This document shows, one piece after another, positions 1 through 11,638 of a DNA stretch of 64,000 nt (position 1 is the stretch's first letter; every line of letters begins with the position of its first letter). Below the pieces are notes generated by a model. It saw only the letters and a program-made list of their open reading frames with translations. It had not been told where the DNA came from and did not search any database. The stretch comes from Avena insularis. Its lineage: Eukaryota > Streptophyta > Magnoliopsida > Poales > Poaceae. The DNA lies in the NCBI GenBank assembly GCA_023614405.1, contig CM042696.1, positions 332,931,211 through 332,995,210 on the forward strand, in the 5' to 3' direction. A program made the translations under genes and the position numbers.

Positions 1-1502
1 GGCAAGATCGGTCTTCTGGGTCCATGAAGAAGAGATTGATGTTCCATCTTAGCTCGGTTCCATGAAGGAGGCCTTCGTATCATCAAATCCATGACGAGCT
101 TGGGGAGTACAGTACCATGAACATCGTACCAATGGAGCATCACTAACACCAGCAGAAACTGTCGCAGAAATCTGAGAGCATGTGTAACCAGATCAATATA
201 TAGTCTCCTGTGGTACTTCTGTCGAATAGCCTGCGGGTTCCAATTGATGCATGGCGGCGGCAACTGCTGCGCAAAGAGGACGAGGTAGGGAAGGGCGCTG
301 ACCACCATAGACATGGGCGGCAGAAGGCAAGGGTGAGGTCAGGGACGCACACGCGGGGCAGAGACCGGCAAGAGACCACGGGCGCGGACACGGAGAAGCG
401 GGCGATGCGGAGCTTGTTGCGGAGGGTCAGCGAGGCGGGTGGGGAAGGAGATGAAGGCGGCGGGAAGCGGCGACAAGCGCGGCCTTGCTCTGAGAGAGGG
501 GAAGGTGGGGATGGGGTTAGGGTGCCTGCGAGGGTGGCTACCACGTAGAGAGGGAAGGACGGGGTGGCGAATAGAGGCGCGCAGAGGAGGCGCTCGGGAC
601 GAGGAGCAGGGACATTGTTGCCTGGTGGGGCACGGTTGCGGGAGAGGAAGGCACTGAGCCGGCGGCGGGGTGAAGCTCGGCGGCGGCGCGGCTCGCGGCG
701 TGGCGGTGCAGGCCAGGAACGCCGAGGCAGCGATGGAGGCGAGGAGGGCCGAGGTCGCGGGCAGAGCTCCGGGCGATGGAGGCCGGCAAGCTCGGCCAGG
801 GCAGATCGTGGCGGTGACGGCGGGGTTGGGGAAGCGGTCGGTGGCGGGCGTGGGTCTCGGGAGCGAGGCAGAGAGCGACGCGGGGTTCACTCACGTGAGG
901 ACTGGGGTTGGGTGGGCCCACGTGCGGGGATCGGGAATGAGGAGTGCGGTGCGACATGCGGGGGTGTGGGCTTGTTGGGCACTAAGTCGTGCTGGCGGGT
1001 TGCATGCGTGACGCGGTCGCAGCGGTGTGTGGCGTTTTGGTTGGGACCGGGTAGGCATGTCGAGTACGCGTTTGTGTGCGCGTACGCGCTGCCGTGCGCG
1101 TCGGTATGCCTAGGTTAGGTGGCTGTGGCTCGGTTAGGAAGCTAGGGTTAGGGTTAGGTTTAGCCAGGGTAGTAGGATGCTGTCAGCTGGGCCCTATAGG
1201 CCTGGCCGATGGCGGCCTCGTCGGTACAAAAATAGTTTTATTTATTTTAATTTAAAAACAAATTTAATAGTTTTTAGATAAATAAAAGATCCGGACGAAT
1301 CTAGGGTTTGATTTGAAAGAGAGAGGAATATCTAGATAATAAAAATAGACTTTTGGAAAATAGTTTTAGCCAAACATATGAATGATGTCATGATGATGCT
1401 CAAATTTAATGTGACATGATGACATGAGAATGCGATCATGATGATGCAAAAACTACAAACAACAAGCAATTTTCTAGTAGTGATTTTACTCAGGATACTA
1501 CA
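1..1502 (-). mobile_element. Family-X LTR, leftmost copy (3' LTR, cut by window edge)
   Basis: This is the left member of three related LTRs, read on the minus strand. Bases 1-340 match 3905-4215 plus 8396 onward, and 13905-14250. The right end, ...ggatactaca at 1493-1502, matches the end of the middle copy at 10672. On the minus strand the LTR therefore begins TGTAGTATCC. The stretch around 290-310 is the empty site for the solo LTR at 4216. The stretch around 700-740 (gccgaggcagcg) is the empty site for the chromovirus-like LTR at 14790. GC-rich open frames in 143-1118 show no recognisable domain and I do not call them genes. Confidence 0.8.
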
Positions 1503-2485
1503 ATTCGACACCACTAACAATGGATCTCGCCCTCGAGATCTGCCTCATGGTATGGGGAAGAAGGACGATGATCTGAATCTTATCGCTTCATGTAGATACT
1601 TGCGATACCACTAACAAAGATTTTTGCTCCAACTTGAATTTGGCGACACCACCAACAAGTGATCGTTGCTCACGTTCGTTGAGGAAACACTCTGGATAAA
1701 AAAAGACGAAGGTAAAGTATCAAAAGATAGGACCACCTGTAACTTCCGTGAAAGGAGTAAAATCTCGTTGATCCACCATTAAATGTACAAAAGAGAATGA
1801 TAAGAGTAGTGGTATGGTAGCTACTCCATCCCGCACTCAAAGAATTACTCTGTACATGACAAAATAATCGTGTAACCAACTCTTAAAATTCAGACTGAAG
1901 ATCTTTACAAGCGATGTTCAGAAACAAAGGATTGATGTAGGATCTTATGATGTAGATGTTGTTGTCATGTTGGAAGCCACCAGAAGATACAAAAGAAATC
2001 ATACGAAAATACACAGTGATTAGGTTCCACGATGATTCCATTGACATGAACAACACATGCTCAAGGTATACCCCAACTTCACCAATGCTCATCCTTCTCA
2101 TATGTTTTTCAATGATATGGATATCCGTCAAGTTGCATATATAGATAAAGAGTACAAGGACAAAAAGAGTGGACAAAGGGTACAACAAAGTAGATTCAGA
2201 TTTGATGATTGTAGCACCACCATTATAAAAGGGAGGAAGCGAAACCCTGAAGGTATGACGAAAATCCTACCACGAGAAATCCTGGACTCTAAGAAAGGTA
2301 AGAGAGCAGATTCAAAACACCTAGAGGTAAGAGGAGAATAACATAGGATTAAGGAGTAAAGGCAGACCTAATTAGATCTATTTAGCTGATTTTGCAAAAT
2401 AGTTTTGACACTCTACATTGGCTGTTAGCTAGGTTATCCTACAGGATGGACGAGGTATCGCAACTGCTGAGCTCTGATACCACTT
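1503..2485 (-). mobile_element. Family-X internal region, copy 1 (non-coding)
   Basis: This 983-bp stretch lies between the left LTR and an initiator-Met type primer site at 2471-2482, so the element reads on the minus strand. I see no gag, zinc knuckle, protease, RT, RNase H or integrase motif on either strand. Open frames of about 100 codons (1883-2188 minus, 2057-2341 plus) recur in copy 2 at 11052-11510, but that follows from the tandem duplication and is not evidence of selection. No clear polypurine tract borders the left LTR. The short internal region with very long LTRs fits a large non-autonomous derivative that would need proteins from another element. Confidence 0.7.
2471..2482 (-). 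other. Primer binding site, initiator-Met type
   Basis: The minus strand reads TGGTATCAGAGC, complementary to the 3' end of plant initiator Met tRNA. It lies three bases from the LTR edge at 2486. It fixes the element as minus-strand and 2486 onward as its 5' LTR. Confidence 0.85.
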
Positions 2486-4215
2486 TGTAACACCCTCAAA
2501 TCGGCCTTGTGCTGGTTTCAGTGATTCCCGCCAAACCCGCATAGAAACGATTCAAGGATGCCCACCAGGCACTTGCGTGCAGGTGAAAAACAAAGTAATA
2601 TCATTACACAATAGTTTATGATGGAACCCACAAAACATATATATATATATACAACAACGACTCAACGAGTCAAGAATACAGATATATAGTACAGAGATCC
2701 AAATCACCTTGAAAACATGGCACGGGGTTCCTAAATAGTACAGGCGCTCCACACGCAATAGTAAATAAAGCAGTAAAGCATCACATAAGTACATGATATT
2801 AATAAAACCCCAAACTAGATTGTGGCCCCAGCATAGTGCTTTGAAATCAGGTAGTAAGCCGATGGGGGAGCCCACACACCCCACCTGTGGTTAGCGCGCT
2901 CGATCTCGGAACAGGTGTCAAGAACTCAGGGTCCTAGCTAGACACAAGTGGGCGGGTAAAAACCAAATACCATCTATTACCCACCGGCGCCTCTGCATTA
3001 TATCTATTTTCAGCATTTTAATTAACAAATTTGCAATGAAAGTCATGATCATCTCCACCATTAAGCATGTGCCAACCTCCCAAAACGGTAGAACAACACT
3101 GACGCGAAGCAGCACCTGCCCAAGCAACTACAACTCGCAAGGCCGACTGTATGTCAAACAACAGGCAATAGGATGTGTCCAAGGCAATATAAAGATTACA
3201 AGGAATATAAATAGTGCATGGAAACTAAAACATCGCAACACGGATATCAATAGATCAACAGGAGGAAATAAAGACTATAAAGTAGAAAGGGGAGAATGCT
3301 CGCCTAAGAAACACTATCGAGGATACACCGGAGAATCGATCGAAGCTTGCATCAACTCAACGGCCTAATCCGCGAAGAGGCAAAGCACTAAAAGAAACAC
3401 TGGATGCACTATTTAATACTATGGTAGAAAATCAGGCATGATGCATGACATGGCAAAGATGTGATGCAACTAGTCAATATTAGGCGGAATGAGGGTCCCA
3501 AAACTTAATTAGATAGTTCATGTTGTTTAGTTACCGTGCAATTTAAATGTTGTCTAATGAGGCAAAACATGGTATCGGTTCGCTACACAAATTTAAATCG
3601 ATCCAATATAAGACTAGAATAGCCCACATATAGTCTTCATATTTAATTATTGGGTGAGTCGACCAAGTACCCCCCAAACCACCAAACATGTAAGCAATCA
3701 TGAACAATTTAATATGCAACAAGTATATGTCAATATTATAAAAATAGGGGTCTCGGATAGGGGTCACACATTGGCGTTTGGATCCGGGGTCTTGGGGTTT
3801 GATGGGTCCGGCCTTCGAGGTTCGGAAACAAGGCCTTCAGATCATCGGGTCCGGGAAGGCGATCTAGTCGATGGTCTTCGAGTGGCACTGGGTGCAGTTC
3901 CCTAGGTTCAGTAAGATCGGTCTTCCGGGTTTGTGAAGAATAGCTTGATGTTCAATCTTAGCTTGATTCCATGAAGGAGGCCTTCAGATCATCAGATTCA
4001 TGACAAGCTTGGGGAGTACAGTACCGTGGACATCGTACCAACGAAGCATCACTAACACCAGAAGAAACGATCACAGAAATTTGAGAGCATGTGCAACCAA
4101 ATAAATAGAAACATAGTTTCATGTGGTACTTCTGTCGAATAGCCAGCGGGTCCCAACTGAGGCACAACGGCGGCAACTGTTGCGCAAAGAGGACGAGGCA
4201 GGGAAGGGCGCTAAC

Positions 4216-4892
4216 TGTGGCATCCCGTTAAAACTACTACTAAAAAATCACGTTGTTTTTGTGCATTGCATCGTCATGACCACATGCTCATGTCATCATG
4301 CCACCTTGCATTTGAGCATCGTCATCATATTGCATGGTTTGCCTAAAACTATTTTCCAAAAGCCTGTTTTTGTTTTTCAAATATTCCCGTCTTTATTCAA
4401 ATACAAAACCCGGGTCTCCGGAACATTTTGTTTCGTCTACCAACGGATTTCAAAAGTCTCGTTTTAAGTAAACAAAATTTGGATTATTTTATAGGAGGCA
4501 GCCAGCCAGGCCCGAAAGCCTAGCCAGCCACCTCCAAATTAAAATCCTAATCTATCTAATCCCAAACCTTTTCCTACCCCACTCTATCCTACCCAGCCCC
4601 CCTCCACCTCACCCCAACCTATCCCTATGCGCCACATCAGCCTGGCCCCAAGCGTCACCCAACCATCGGCCGCCACATCACCCGCACCTGCCAGCAGAGC
4701 ACCCGCTCACCACCCGCGCGCGTGCAGCACACAGCCACTAACCCCCACACGCACGCCACCCTGGCCTACCGCCATCCCCACCACCCAGCTGTCCACCTGG
4801 GCCACCAATTCCCACACGCCACACGCCAACCCGCCCCGCGCTCCCGTCCACCTCGCGGGAGACGCGCCCCTGGCCCGTTCCTCCCCCGACTA

Positions 4893-4965
<73 letters not shown>

Positions 4966-7900
4966 GCCCATTCCGGCGACCTCCCCGCGCGCCTCGGCCG
5001 GGATCCCTCTCTCTGTCGCCGCCTCGCGAGGCCTCCTCGCCGCCCTCTCCTCCCGCAGCTCCCTCCCCCGGGGCCTCACCCCGCCGGCTTGGCATCGCCC
5101 CGCAGCGACCCTCCTCGCCCGGATCTCCAGTAGTGCCGGCGCCGGGCCTGACCTCCCCTTCCCGCTCGAGCTCGCCGACCTCCGCCGCTGCTTCCCCCGA
5201 GTCCCCCGCCGCCGTTGAGCCCGCGGCCCCGCCAAGTTCCGCACCACCACGCGCCTCCCATGGCCACCTCTGTTTCCGGCCATGGCACCGTCCCGTGCGC
5301 CCTCGCGCCCGAGCCCGCGCGCCCGTGGGTCCCTGTCTGCATCGATCCTTCCATCCCCTCTCTGGCCAGCACTGCCACCCCCGTTTGCGGCCATGGTCCT
5401 ACCTCGCCAGAGCCCCGTTGCGCTGCTTGCCGCTGCCCTTCGTCCTTGTCGTCAGGCTCGGCCCGCCTCAGCTTTTCTCCCGAGCGTGCCCTGTCACCGC
5501 CTGGGCTGTGACGTCGTTTTCTGCCAGCGCGTCACCATCCGTCGCCTGCACGTCTCGTTGCCTGGAGCTAACATGTCATCCTGATGAACCTCCTGGTCCT
5601 GGTTTTGTTTTCTGGTGTTTTGGTGTTGTCTGATGTCGAGAACGCTGCCAAGTTCAACGACACACGTACCCCGTAGTCAAGATCTTCCGTTGGTCGACGT
5701 GCGAGAAGCCAACCAGAGGGACCGTATAGAACCCGGTGCCCGATCCATCCAAGCTCTCCATCGTTCACGAGTTTCGCTTCTCGGATCTGGTGACTCAAAG
5801 CCATCCGCCGCAGAGCATCAAGTACTCCTACGAGGACGCCAAGACCCGTTCCCGGGTCTGAAGCCTGACCCCGAAGACCGATCTCGACGAGACCTCAAAC
5901 GCTAAGATCTCCCCACAGATCCTGGAGCCCCGTTCCCGGAGCCCGAAGACCGATCCCCGTCGAACCCTGTCGGACCCCGAACCCCGGAACCCAAGATCTT
6001 CCGAACCCAGATGTGTGACCCTAAGCCTCTATTTTTATAATATGACATATACCTGTCGCATCATTAAATCATCATGCTTGCATACATGTCATCTGGTGGG
6101 TTGGAATAAATAGTCGGTTCACCTAAATTAAATATGGAGTGTTTATGCGGGATATATTTGTCTTATTCCGGACTCCATTTAAATTGGTGTAGCGAACCGA
6201 TGCCATGTTTCACCCTGTTAATACAACATTTAAATTGCGGGGGTTCTAAACAACTTGAACCATATAATCATTTGTCGGGACCACGGTTCCGCTTAATATT
6301 GCCTAATTGCACCGCGTCTTGCCATGCCATGCATCATATCATAATCATGCCGGATCTTCTGCCGTCGTATTAAATATTATATCCGGTGTTTCTGCTAGTG
6401 TTTGCTTCTTCGCGGATTAGACCGACGAGTGGATGCGAGTACCGACAAGTTCTCCGGATTTGAACCTTCGACAGTGCTTCCCAGGCGAGCATCTCTTCCC
6501 CTTCTACCTATTTTGCATTTATAGTCTTTATTTCCTCCTGTTGATCTATTGCTATCCGTGTCGCGATGCTTTAGTTTTCGTACACCAGTTATACCCCGTG
6601 CAGCCTCTATATTGCCTTGGACACCTCCTATTACCTGTGTTTGGTAGATAGCTGGCCTTGCGAGTCGTAGTTGCTTGCTCAGGTGCGATCTTGTGTTGTC
6701 GAGTACCACAGTTGTTGGAATGCTGGCAGATGTTTATTGTTGGCAGATGTTTATGGTGGAGATGCTTAATGGTGGAGATGATCATGACTTTAAATACAAC
6801 TATTAAAATGCTAGATATAACTAATGCAGAGGCATCGGTGGGCAATAGATGTTATTTGGTTCTTCCATGCTCACTTGTGTCCCGTAGGACCCCGAGTACT
6901 TGATACCTGTTCCTTGATTTTTCGCACTATCCACATCCGGGAGGCCTTATGGACACCCCTGAGCCAGAGCTTGATTCATTTCTATTTCTTGGGGCCACAA
7001 GGTAGTTTGGGGCTTTATTACTATCCTGTACTTATGCCATGCTTTACCGCTTTATTTAAGATTGTGCGTGGAGCACCTGTACTGTTTTGGATCGCGGCAC
7101 GATTTCGTGGTATCGACAAACCCAGTCATACTTTCGGGTGCCCAGTCGTTTACAGCCGTTCTTGCAAACCCTGGGTCCTTTCCGGAGCCGGCCAACTTCG
7201 TTGCGGGCAGCTTAGTGGGGTGCCCCCCTGAAATATTTCTGAATCCTGTGATCGCTTTGTCGTGAATGCCTCGTTGGGTTTTGAGTTGGTTTTTTTCCGA
7301 GGTTGATCGAGTGTGTGTTGCTATTTGTGCACCCCTGCAGGGTAAAACTTTCTGAAAGTCGTGTCCGCGGTTATGGACGACTTGGAGCACGATATCTCGA
7401 TCATAGACAAGCATAACTAAATTAGTGCTAAAAACTTGACTTAATATATGACTAGTAAGCAGATGCAACTATAATGGAATGGATAATAAAAATGCCAACA
7501 ACTAGTGGATCTGTGGTGATCTGTGACATACTATACCTGCCTAGTAAGTATTGCAACTCCAATGGAATGTGATAAAAGTGCCAACAATTGCTGGGTTTTG
7601 GGATTCCTCAGGACAATTATAGCTGACTAGTAAATGTTCCAACTACAACGGAATGGTGATTAAAACTGCCCACTACTTATGCTTCAGGACGACTCATGCT
7701 ATCTATATCTGATTAGTAATTGCTTCAACTATAACGGAATGAGTAAAATTGCCAACTGTGTGAGTTCCTTGGTCCGACTTCCTCGTTGGGTCTCGAGGGG
7801 GAAATACCAGGATGGGTTTGTTTGGTGTTAGCTTCAGGTTGGATCCGAATAGGTCTTTCTTATCCCTCTCTGATAACCGCCAGTTGTATCGAGTCTCTAT

Positions 7901-8395
7901 AGGTTGTTTAGTGTCGCTGCCGCCGCTTCAGCCCACCATACCTATGTAGGCGAGAGCCAATTCTAGCCTCGCCATGTCTTGGCCTCGATCGACGCTCCTC
8001 TTTTTCCTTTGCCCTTTGTCGGCACCCCTTTTGTTTAGCAGGTTTGAGATCGCCGTCGATAGCAGGGTTACCCTTCCGGCTTGGCCTGGGCAGGGTTATG
8101 GACGCCATTGGTTATTCTTCAGGGCTCTTAGCCCCATTTGCATCTTGTCCGTAGTCGGACGCTCTATCGTTTTCAAGTTGATTTGGATCTTTGCATTGTA
8201 TATCTGTATTCTTGACTCGTTGAGTCGCTGTTGTATATATATCTGTTCTGTGGGTCCCATCGAGGACTGTTGTGTAATGTTATTACTTAGTTTTCCACCC
8301 GCACGAAAGTGCCTGGTGGGCGTCCTTGAATCGTTTCTATGCGGGTTTGGCGGAAAGGGCTAAAACTTGCATAGGGCCGATTCGAGGGTGTTACA
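4216..8395 (+). mobile_element. Solo LTR of family X, inserted in opposite orientation
   Basis: This 4180-bp sequence starts TGTGGCATCCC and ends GGGTGTTACA. It is flanked by the perfect 5-bp target duplication ctaac (4211-4215 and 8396-8400). No internal region or second LTR is present, so it is a solo LTR. Its reverse complement aligns strongly with 2486-2715 and 11639-12720, which makes it a relative of the host LTR lying in inverted orientation. The matching host sites at about 300 and 14206 are empty, so it inserted after the tandem duplication. The GC-rich part at about 4620-5600 contains long open frames without recognisable domains. Confidence 0.9.
4896..4963. repeat. (CT)n microsatellite
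   Basis: There are 68 bp of pure TC/CT dinucleotide inside the solo LTR. It sits within a GC-rich pyrimidine-biased segment and produces artificial Ser-Leu and Glu-Arg open frames on the two strands. Confidence 0.97.
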
Positions 8396-8988
8396 CTAAC
8401 CACCATAGACACGGGTATCAGAAGGCAAGGGTGAGGTCGGGGACGCGTGCACGGGGCAGATACCAGAAAAGGACCGGGGGTGCGGACGCGGAGAAGGGGG
8501 CGATGCAGAGCTCGCTACAGAGATCTCGGGGTCACGCGGATCGCTGTAGAGGAGGGAAGTGCGGGGGCTTGATGTGACTGTGGCCAACGAGCTTGGCAGT
8601 GCAGGGTTGAGGGAGAGGCCTTCACGTGCGGGGTGGGGTCACGATGTGACGCGATGGGGTTGGTGGTGGCCAGGGACAGTGACACGGGTAGGGAAGGAGA
8701 GGTAGGCGGCAGGAGATGGCGGTAGGCGCGGCCTTGCATGGAGAGAGGGGAAGGCGAGGAAGTAAGATGGGGATGGGGTTAGGGTGCCTGCGAGGTCGGC
8801 AGCCATGCAGAGAGGCGAGGACGGGGTGGAGAACAGTGGCGCGCCAGAGGAGGCACTCGGGACAAGGAGCAGGGATGGTGTTTCCTAGTGGGGCGCAGTT
8901 GCAGGAGAGGAAGGCGTTGAGCCAGTGGCGGGGTGAAGCTTCGGCAAGGTGCGGCTGGCCAAGTGGCGGTGCACGGGGAAGAGCGAGG

Positions 8989-10551
8989 TGTAACATCCCA
9001 AAACTTTAATCCAAGTGATCAAGATCAAATCTACCCAATTTAGGGTTAACAAAAACGTTTCCATTTAAAAATCTTTAAGCATTCATATGTGTGCATTTAA
9101 ATAGGAGTTGTTTTGAATTGCCATGATTGAGTGATCTATTAATTGTAAAATGACTCTAAGGTGAATTGCACATCATCTAGGTCATTCCCAAGCAAATCCC
9201 AAAGAAAAATAAATCAAAAAGAATTAAATAAGCAAATGGTCACTTTTGCCATTTTAATCACCTAGCCTACTTTGGCTATTCCTAGCACTCATTTTCGAAC
9301 AGAGATAATTGTGGTTCTTTGCACCCCTTGCTAGTACAAGTAGTGATGTGCCAAGGCCCACTTTGTGATCTCCCAAAAACATCCAAACTCTAAATTTATT
9401 TGACAATTGAAATTTGAATCTAGTTCATATGTATAGATACCACTTTCTCAAAAACCACTTAAATGAACTCCATTTTAAAATCCCAAGCAAACCTATATGC
9501 TTAAGCATAAGATGAATCACTCCACCAAAAATCTTCCAAAAATTCAAATATTTCCTTCATGTGGCCATTGTGTCGAACAAGTGGTAGGTAGAAAATTTCT
9601 GGACTAACTAATATTGTTGCACATTGATCCCTTGTCCCCCAATTGACCCTCTCTGCACCCCCTGTCCCCCTAGCATCTACCCCAGCCTAGACCAGCACTC
9701 CCCCTTCCCCGTAGCGCCAGTGCCGCGTCGCCCAAGTATGGTCACCGCCGGCCAAACACGGGCAACGCGCCAGAGACCAAGCCGCGCCATTCCAGCTTGC
9801 CCGCTAGCACCGCCTAACCCTACCGCCTCTCCCTATCCACCCCTCGATCGCTGCTAGCCCCTGGACCACCCCAGAGCAGCGCCGCCCTTTCTCTCTGTGC
9901 CATGCGCAGTGCACGCCAGAGCGCGATCGCCGCCAGCATGCCACAGACCACGCCTCGACACCAAATCATGCATGCTGCTCCGCTCCGCCTCGACACCCAC
10001 ACCCCGCCAGACACGGCCGTGCACCGCCGCGTGACCCACAGACGCCATGATCACCGTCGAGCACCGCCTCTGTCTCCCAGAGCGCGGGAAGCCCCTGACC
10101 AAATTCCACCGCCCCTAGCGTCGCCATTACACCGTAGAGGACCGCCAGCAGACCGCCCACCGTCCGCCTACCTCGCCCATGCTGGTAGCCCTCTGTACCG
10201 CTCTCGCCAGAGACGCCAGCCCACACCCTTCTGTCCCCTCGTCGAACCTATATAAGGAGGCCACCCCTAGCCTCATTCTGCACACCATCTCACTCCCCTC
10301 TCTCCCTGACCGTTTCCCCTCTCTTGCCGGAGCCGCTCGAGCAGCACATCACCGGAATTCTGCCGGAGGTAACCGCTGTAGAGGAGGAGACGTGGTCGTC
10401 GATTTCGTCCACCTCAGCCCCTGCCACGACCTCGCCTGAGTCCGCCGTCCAGTTCGTTTTCCCGCCTCGCCACACTAGCTGGAGCCCTGGTATGCCCCCA
10501 CCGTACCCCCTGACCGCTCTAGGGTTCGGTCTCGCCGGCGACGAGTCTGTC
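8989..10551 (+). mobile_element. Truncated chromovirus-like LTR nested in family X
   Basis: It starts TGTAACATCCC after cgagg (8984-8988), at the same host position as the complete solo LTR at 14790, and matches 14790-16344 closely. It stops abruptly after gacgagtctgtc, where family-X sequence resumes. The truncation is the junction of the tandem duplication and need not be a separate deletion. The same LTR family flanks the chromodomain element at 32637. Confidence 0.85.
10249..10257 (+). promoter_or_regulatory. TATA box of nested LTR
   Basis: TATATAAGG lies in a GC-rich upstream context in the truncated LTR, and the same element occurs at 16042 in its twin. It is a plausible LTR core promoter. 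The equivalent position in the 32637 LTR reads aataaaagg. Confidence 0.55.
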
Positions 10552-10672
10552 ATGATGTCATGATGATGCTCAAATGTAATGTGGCATGATGACATGAGAA
10601 TGCGATCATGATGATGCAAAAACTACAAACAACAAGCAATTTTCTAGTAGTGATTTTACTCAGGATACTACA

Positions 10673-11638
10673 ATTCGACACCACTAACAATGGATCTCGC
10701 CCTCGAGATCTGCCTCATGGTATGGGGAAGAAGGACGACGATCTGAATCTTATCGCTTCATGTAGATCCTTGCGACACCACTAACAAAGATTTTTGCTCC
10801 AACTTGAATTTGGCGACACCACCAATAAGTGATCGTTGCTCACGTTCATTGAGGAAACACACTGGATAAAAAAGACAAAGGTAAAGTATCAAAAGATAAG
10901 ACCACCTGTAACTTTCGTGAAAGGAGTAAAATCTCGTTGATCCACCATTAAATGTACAAAAGAGAATGATAAGAGTAGTGGTATGGTAGCTACTCCATCC
11001 CGCACTCAAAGAATTACTCTGTACATGACAAAATAATTGTGCAACCAACTCTTAGAATTCAGACTGAAGATCTTTACAAGCGATGTTCAGAAACAAAGGA
11101 TTGATGTAGGATCTTATGATGTAGATGATGTTGTCATGTTGGAAGCCACCAGAAGATACAAAAGAAATCATACGAAAATACACAATGATTAGGTTCCACG
11201 ATGGTTCCATTGGCATGACCAACACATGCTCAAGGTATACCCCAACTTCACCAATGCTCATCCTTCTCATATGTTTTTCAATGATATGGATATCCGTCAA
11301 GTTGCATATATAGATAAAGAGTCCAAGGACAAAAAGAGTGGACAAAGGGTACAACAAAGTAGATTCATATTTGATGATTGTAGCACCACCATTATAAAAG
11401 GGAGGAAGCGAAACCCTGAAGGTATGACGGAAATCCTACCACGAGAAATCCTGGACTCTAAGAAAGGTAAGAGAGCAGATTCAAAACACCTAGAGGTAAG
11501 AGGAGAATAACATAGGGTTAAGGAGTAAAGGCAGACCTAATTAGATCTATTTAGCCGATTTTGCAAAATAGTTTTGACTAGCTAGGTTATCCTACAGGAT
11601 GGACCAGGTATCGCAACTGCTGAGCTCTGATACCACTT
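10673..11638 (-). mobile_element. Family-X internal region, copy 2 (non-coding)
   Basis: This 966-bp duplicate of 1503-2485 has only scattered substitutions and small indels. One visible difference is the loss of about 16 bp near 11580 relative to copy 1. Like copy 1 it contains no retroelement protein motif. Confidence 0.7.
11624..11635 (-). other. Primer binding site, initiator-Met type, copy 2
   Basis: The minus strand reads TGGTATCAGAGC three bases from the LTR edge at 11639, as in copy 1 at 2471. Confidence 0.85.

Larger units (their letters stand above)
1382..10551. repeat. Tandem duplication, unit 1
   Basis: This is the first unit of a direct duplication. After subtracting the 4185 bp of solo-LTR insertion with its target duplication, and adding back an 850-bp deletion, it is about 5835 bp, against 5793 bp for unit 2. 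Its left edge lies in the leftmost family-X LTR at atgatgtcatgatg. Its right edge lies inside the nested chromovirus-like LTR after gacgagtctgtc. The junction at about 10551/10552 joins those two unrelated contexts, which is the signature of a single unequal exchange. Confidence 0.8.
2486..10672 (-). mobile_element. Family-X LTR, middle copy, with two nested LTRs
   Basis: The LTR runs from TGTAACACCC at 2486 to ...ggatactaca at 10672 and reads on the minus strand. It is interrupted by an inverted solo LTR (4216-8395) and by a truncated chromovirus-like LTR (8989-10551). Family-X pieces are 2486-4215, 8396-8988 and 10552-10672. It lacks 850 bp present in the right copy, at a GAAAA repeat at 2711-2715. 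Its right end matches the leftmost LTR (caggatactaca) rather than the rightmost (cggggtgctaca). This fits a hybrid LTR made by unequal exchange. Confidence 0.8.

Noticed and set aside
143..1118. Overlapping GC-rich open frames on both strands
   Set aside because: They lie in a family-X LTR, have Arg/Pro/Ala-rich composition without domains, and are not preserved in the other LTR copies.
1883..2188. 101-codon minus-strand frame repeated at 11052-11357
   Set aside because: Identity between copies is explained by the tandem duplication; no known motif and no independent evidence of coding.
4627..5633. Long open frames of up to about 300 codons on both strands
   Set aside because: They arise from the (CT)n tract and GC-rich LTR sequence. 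Low-complexity translation with no domain.
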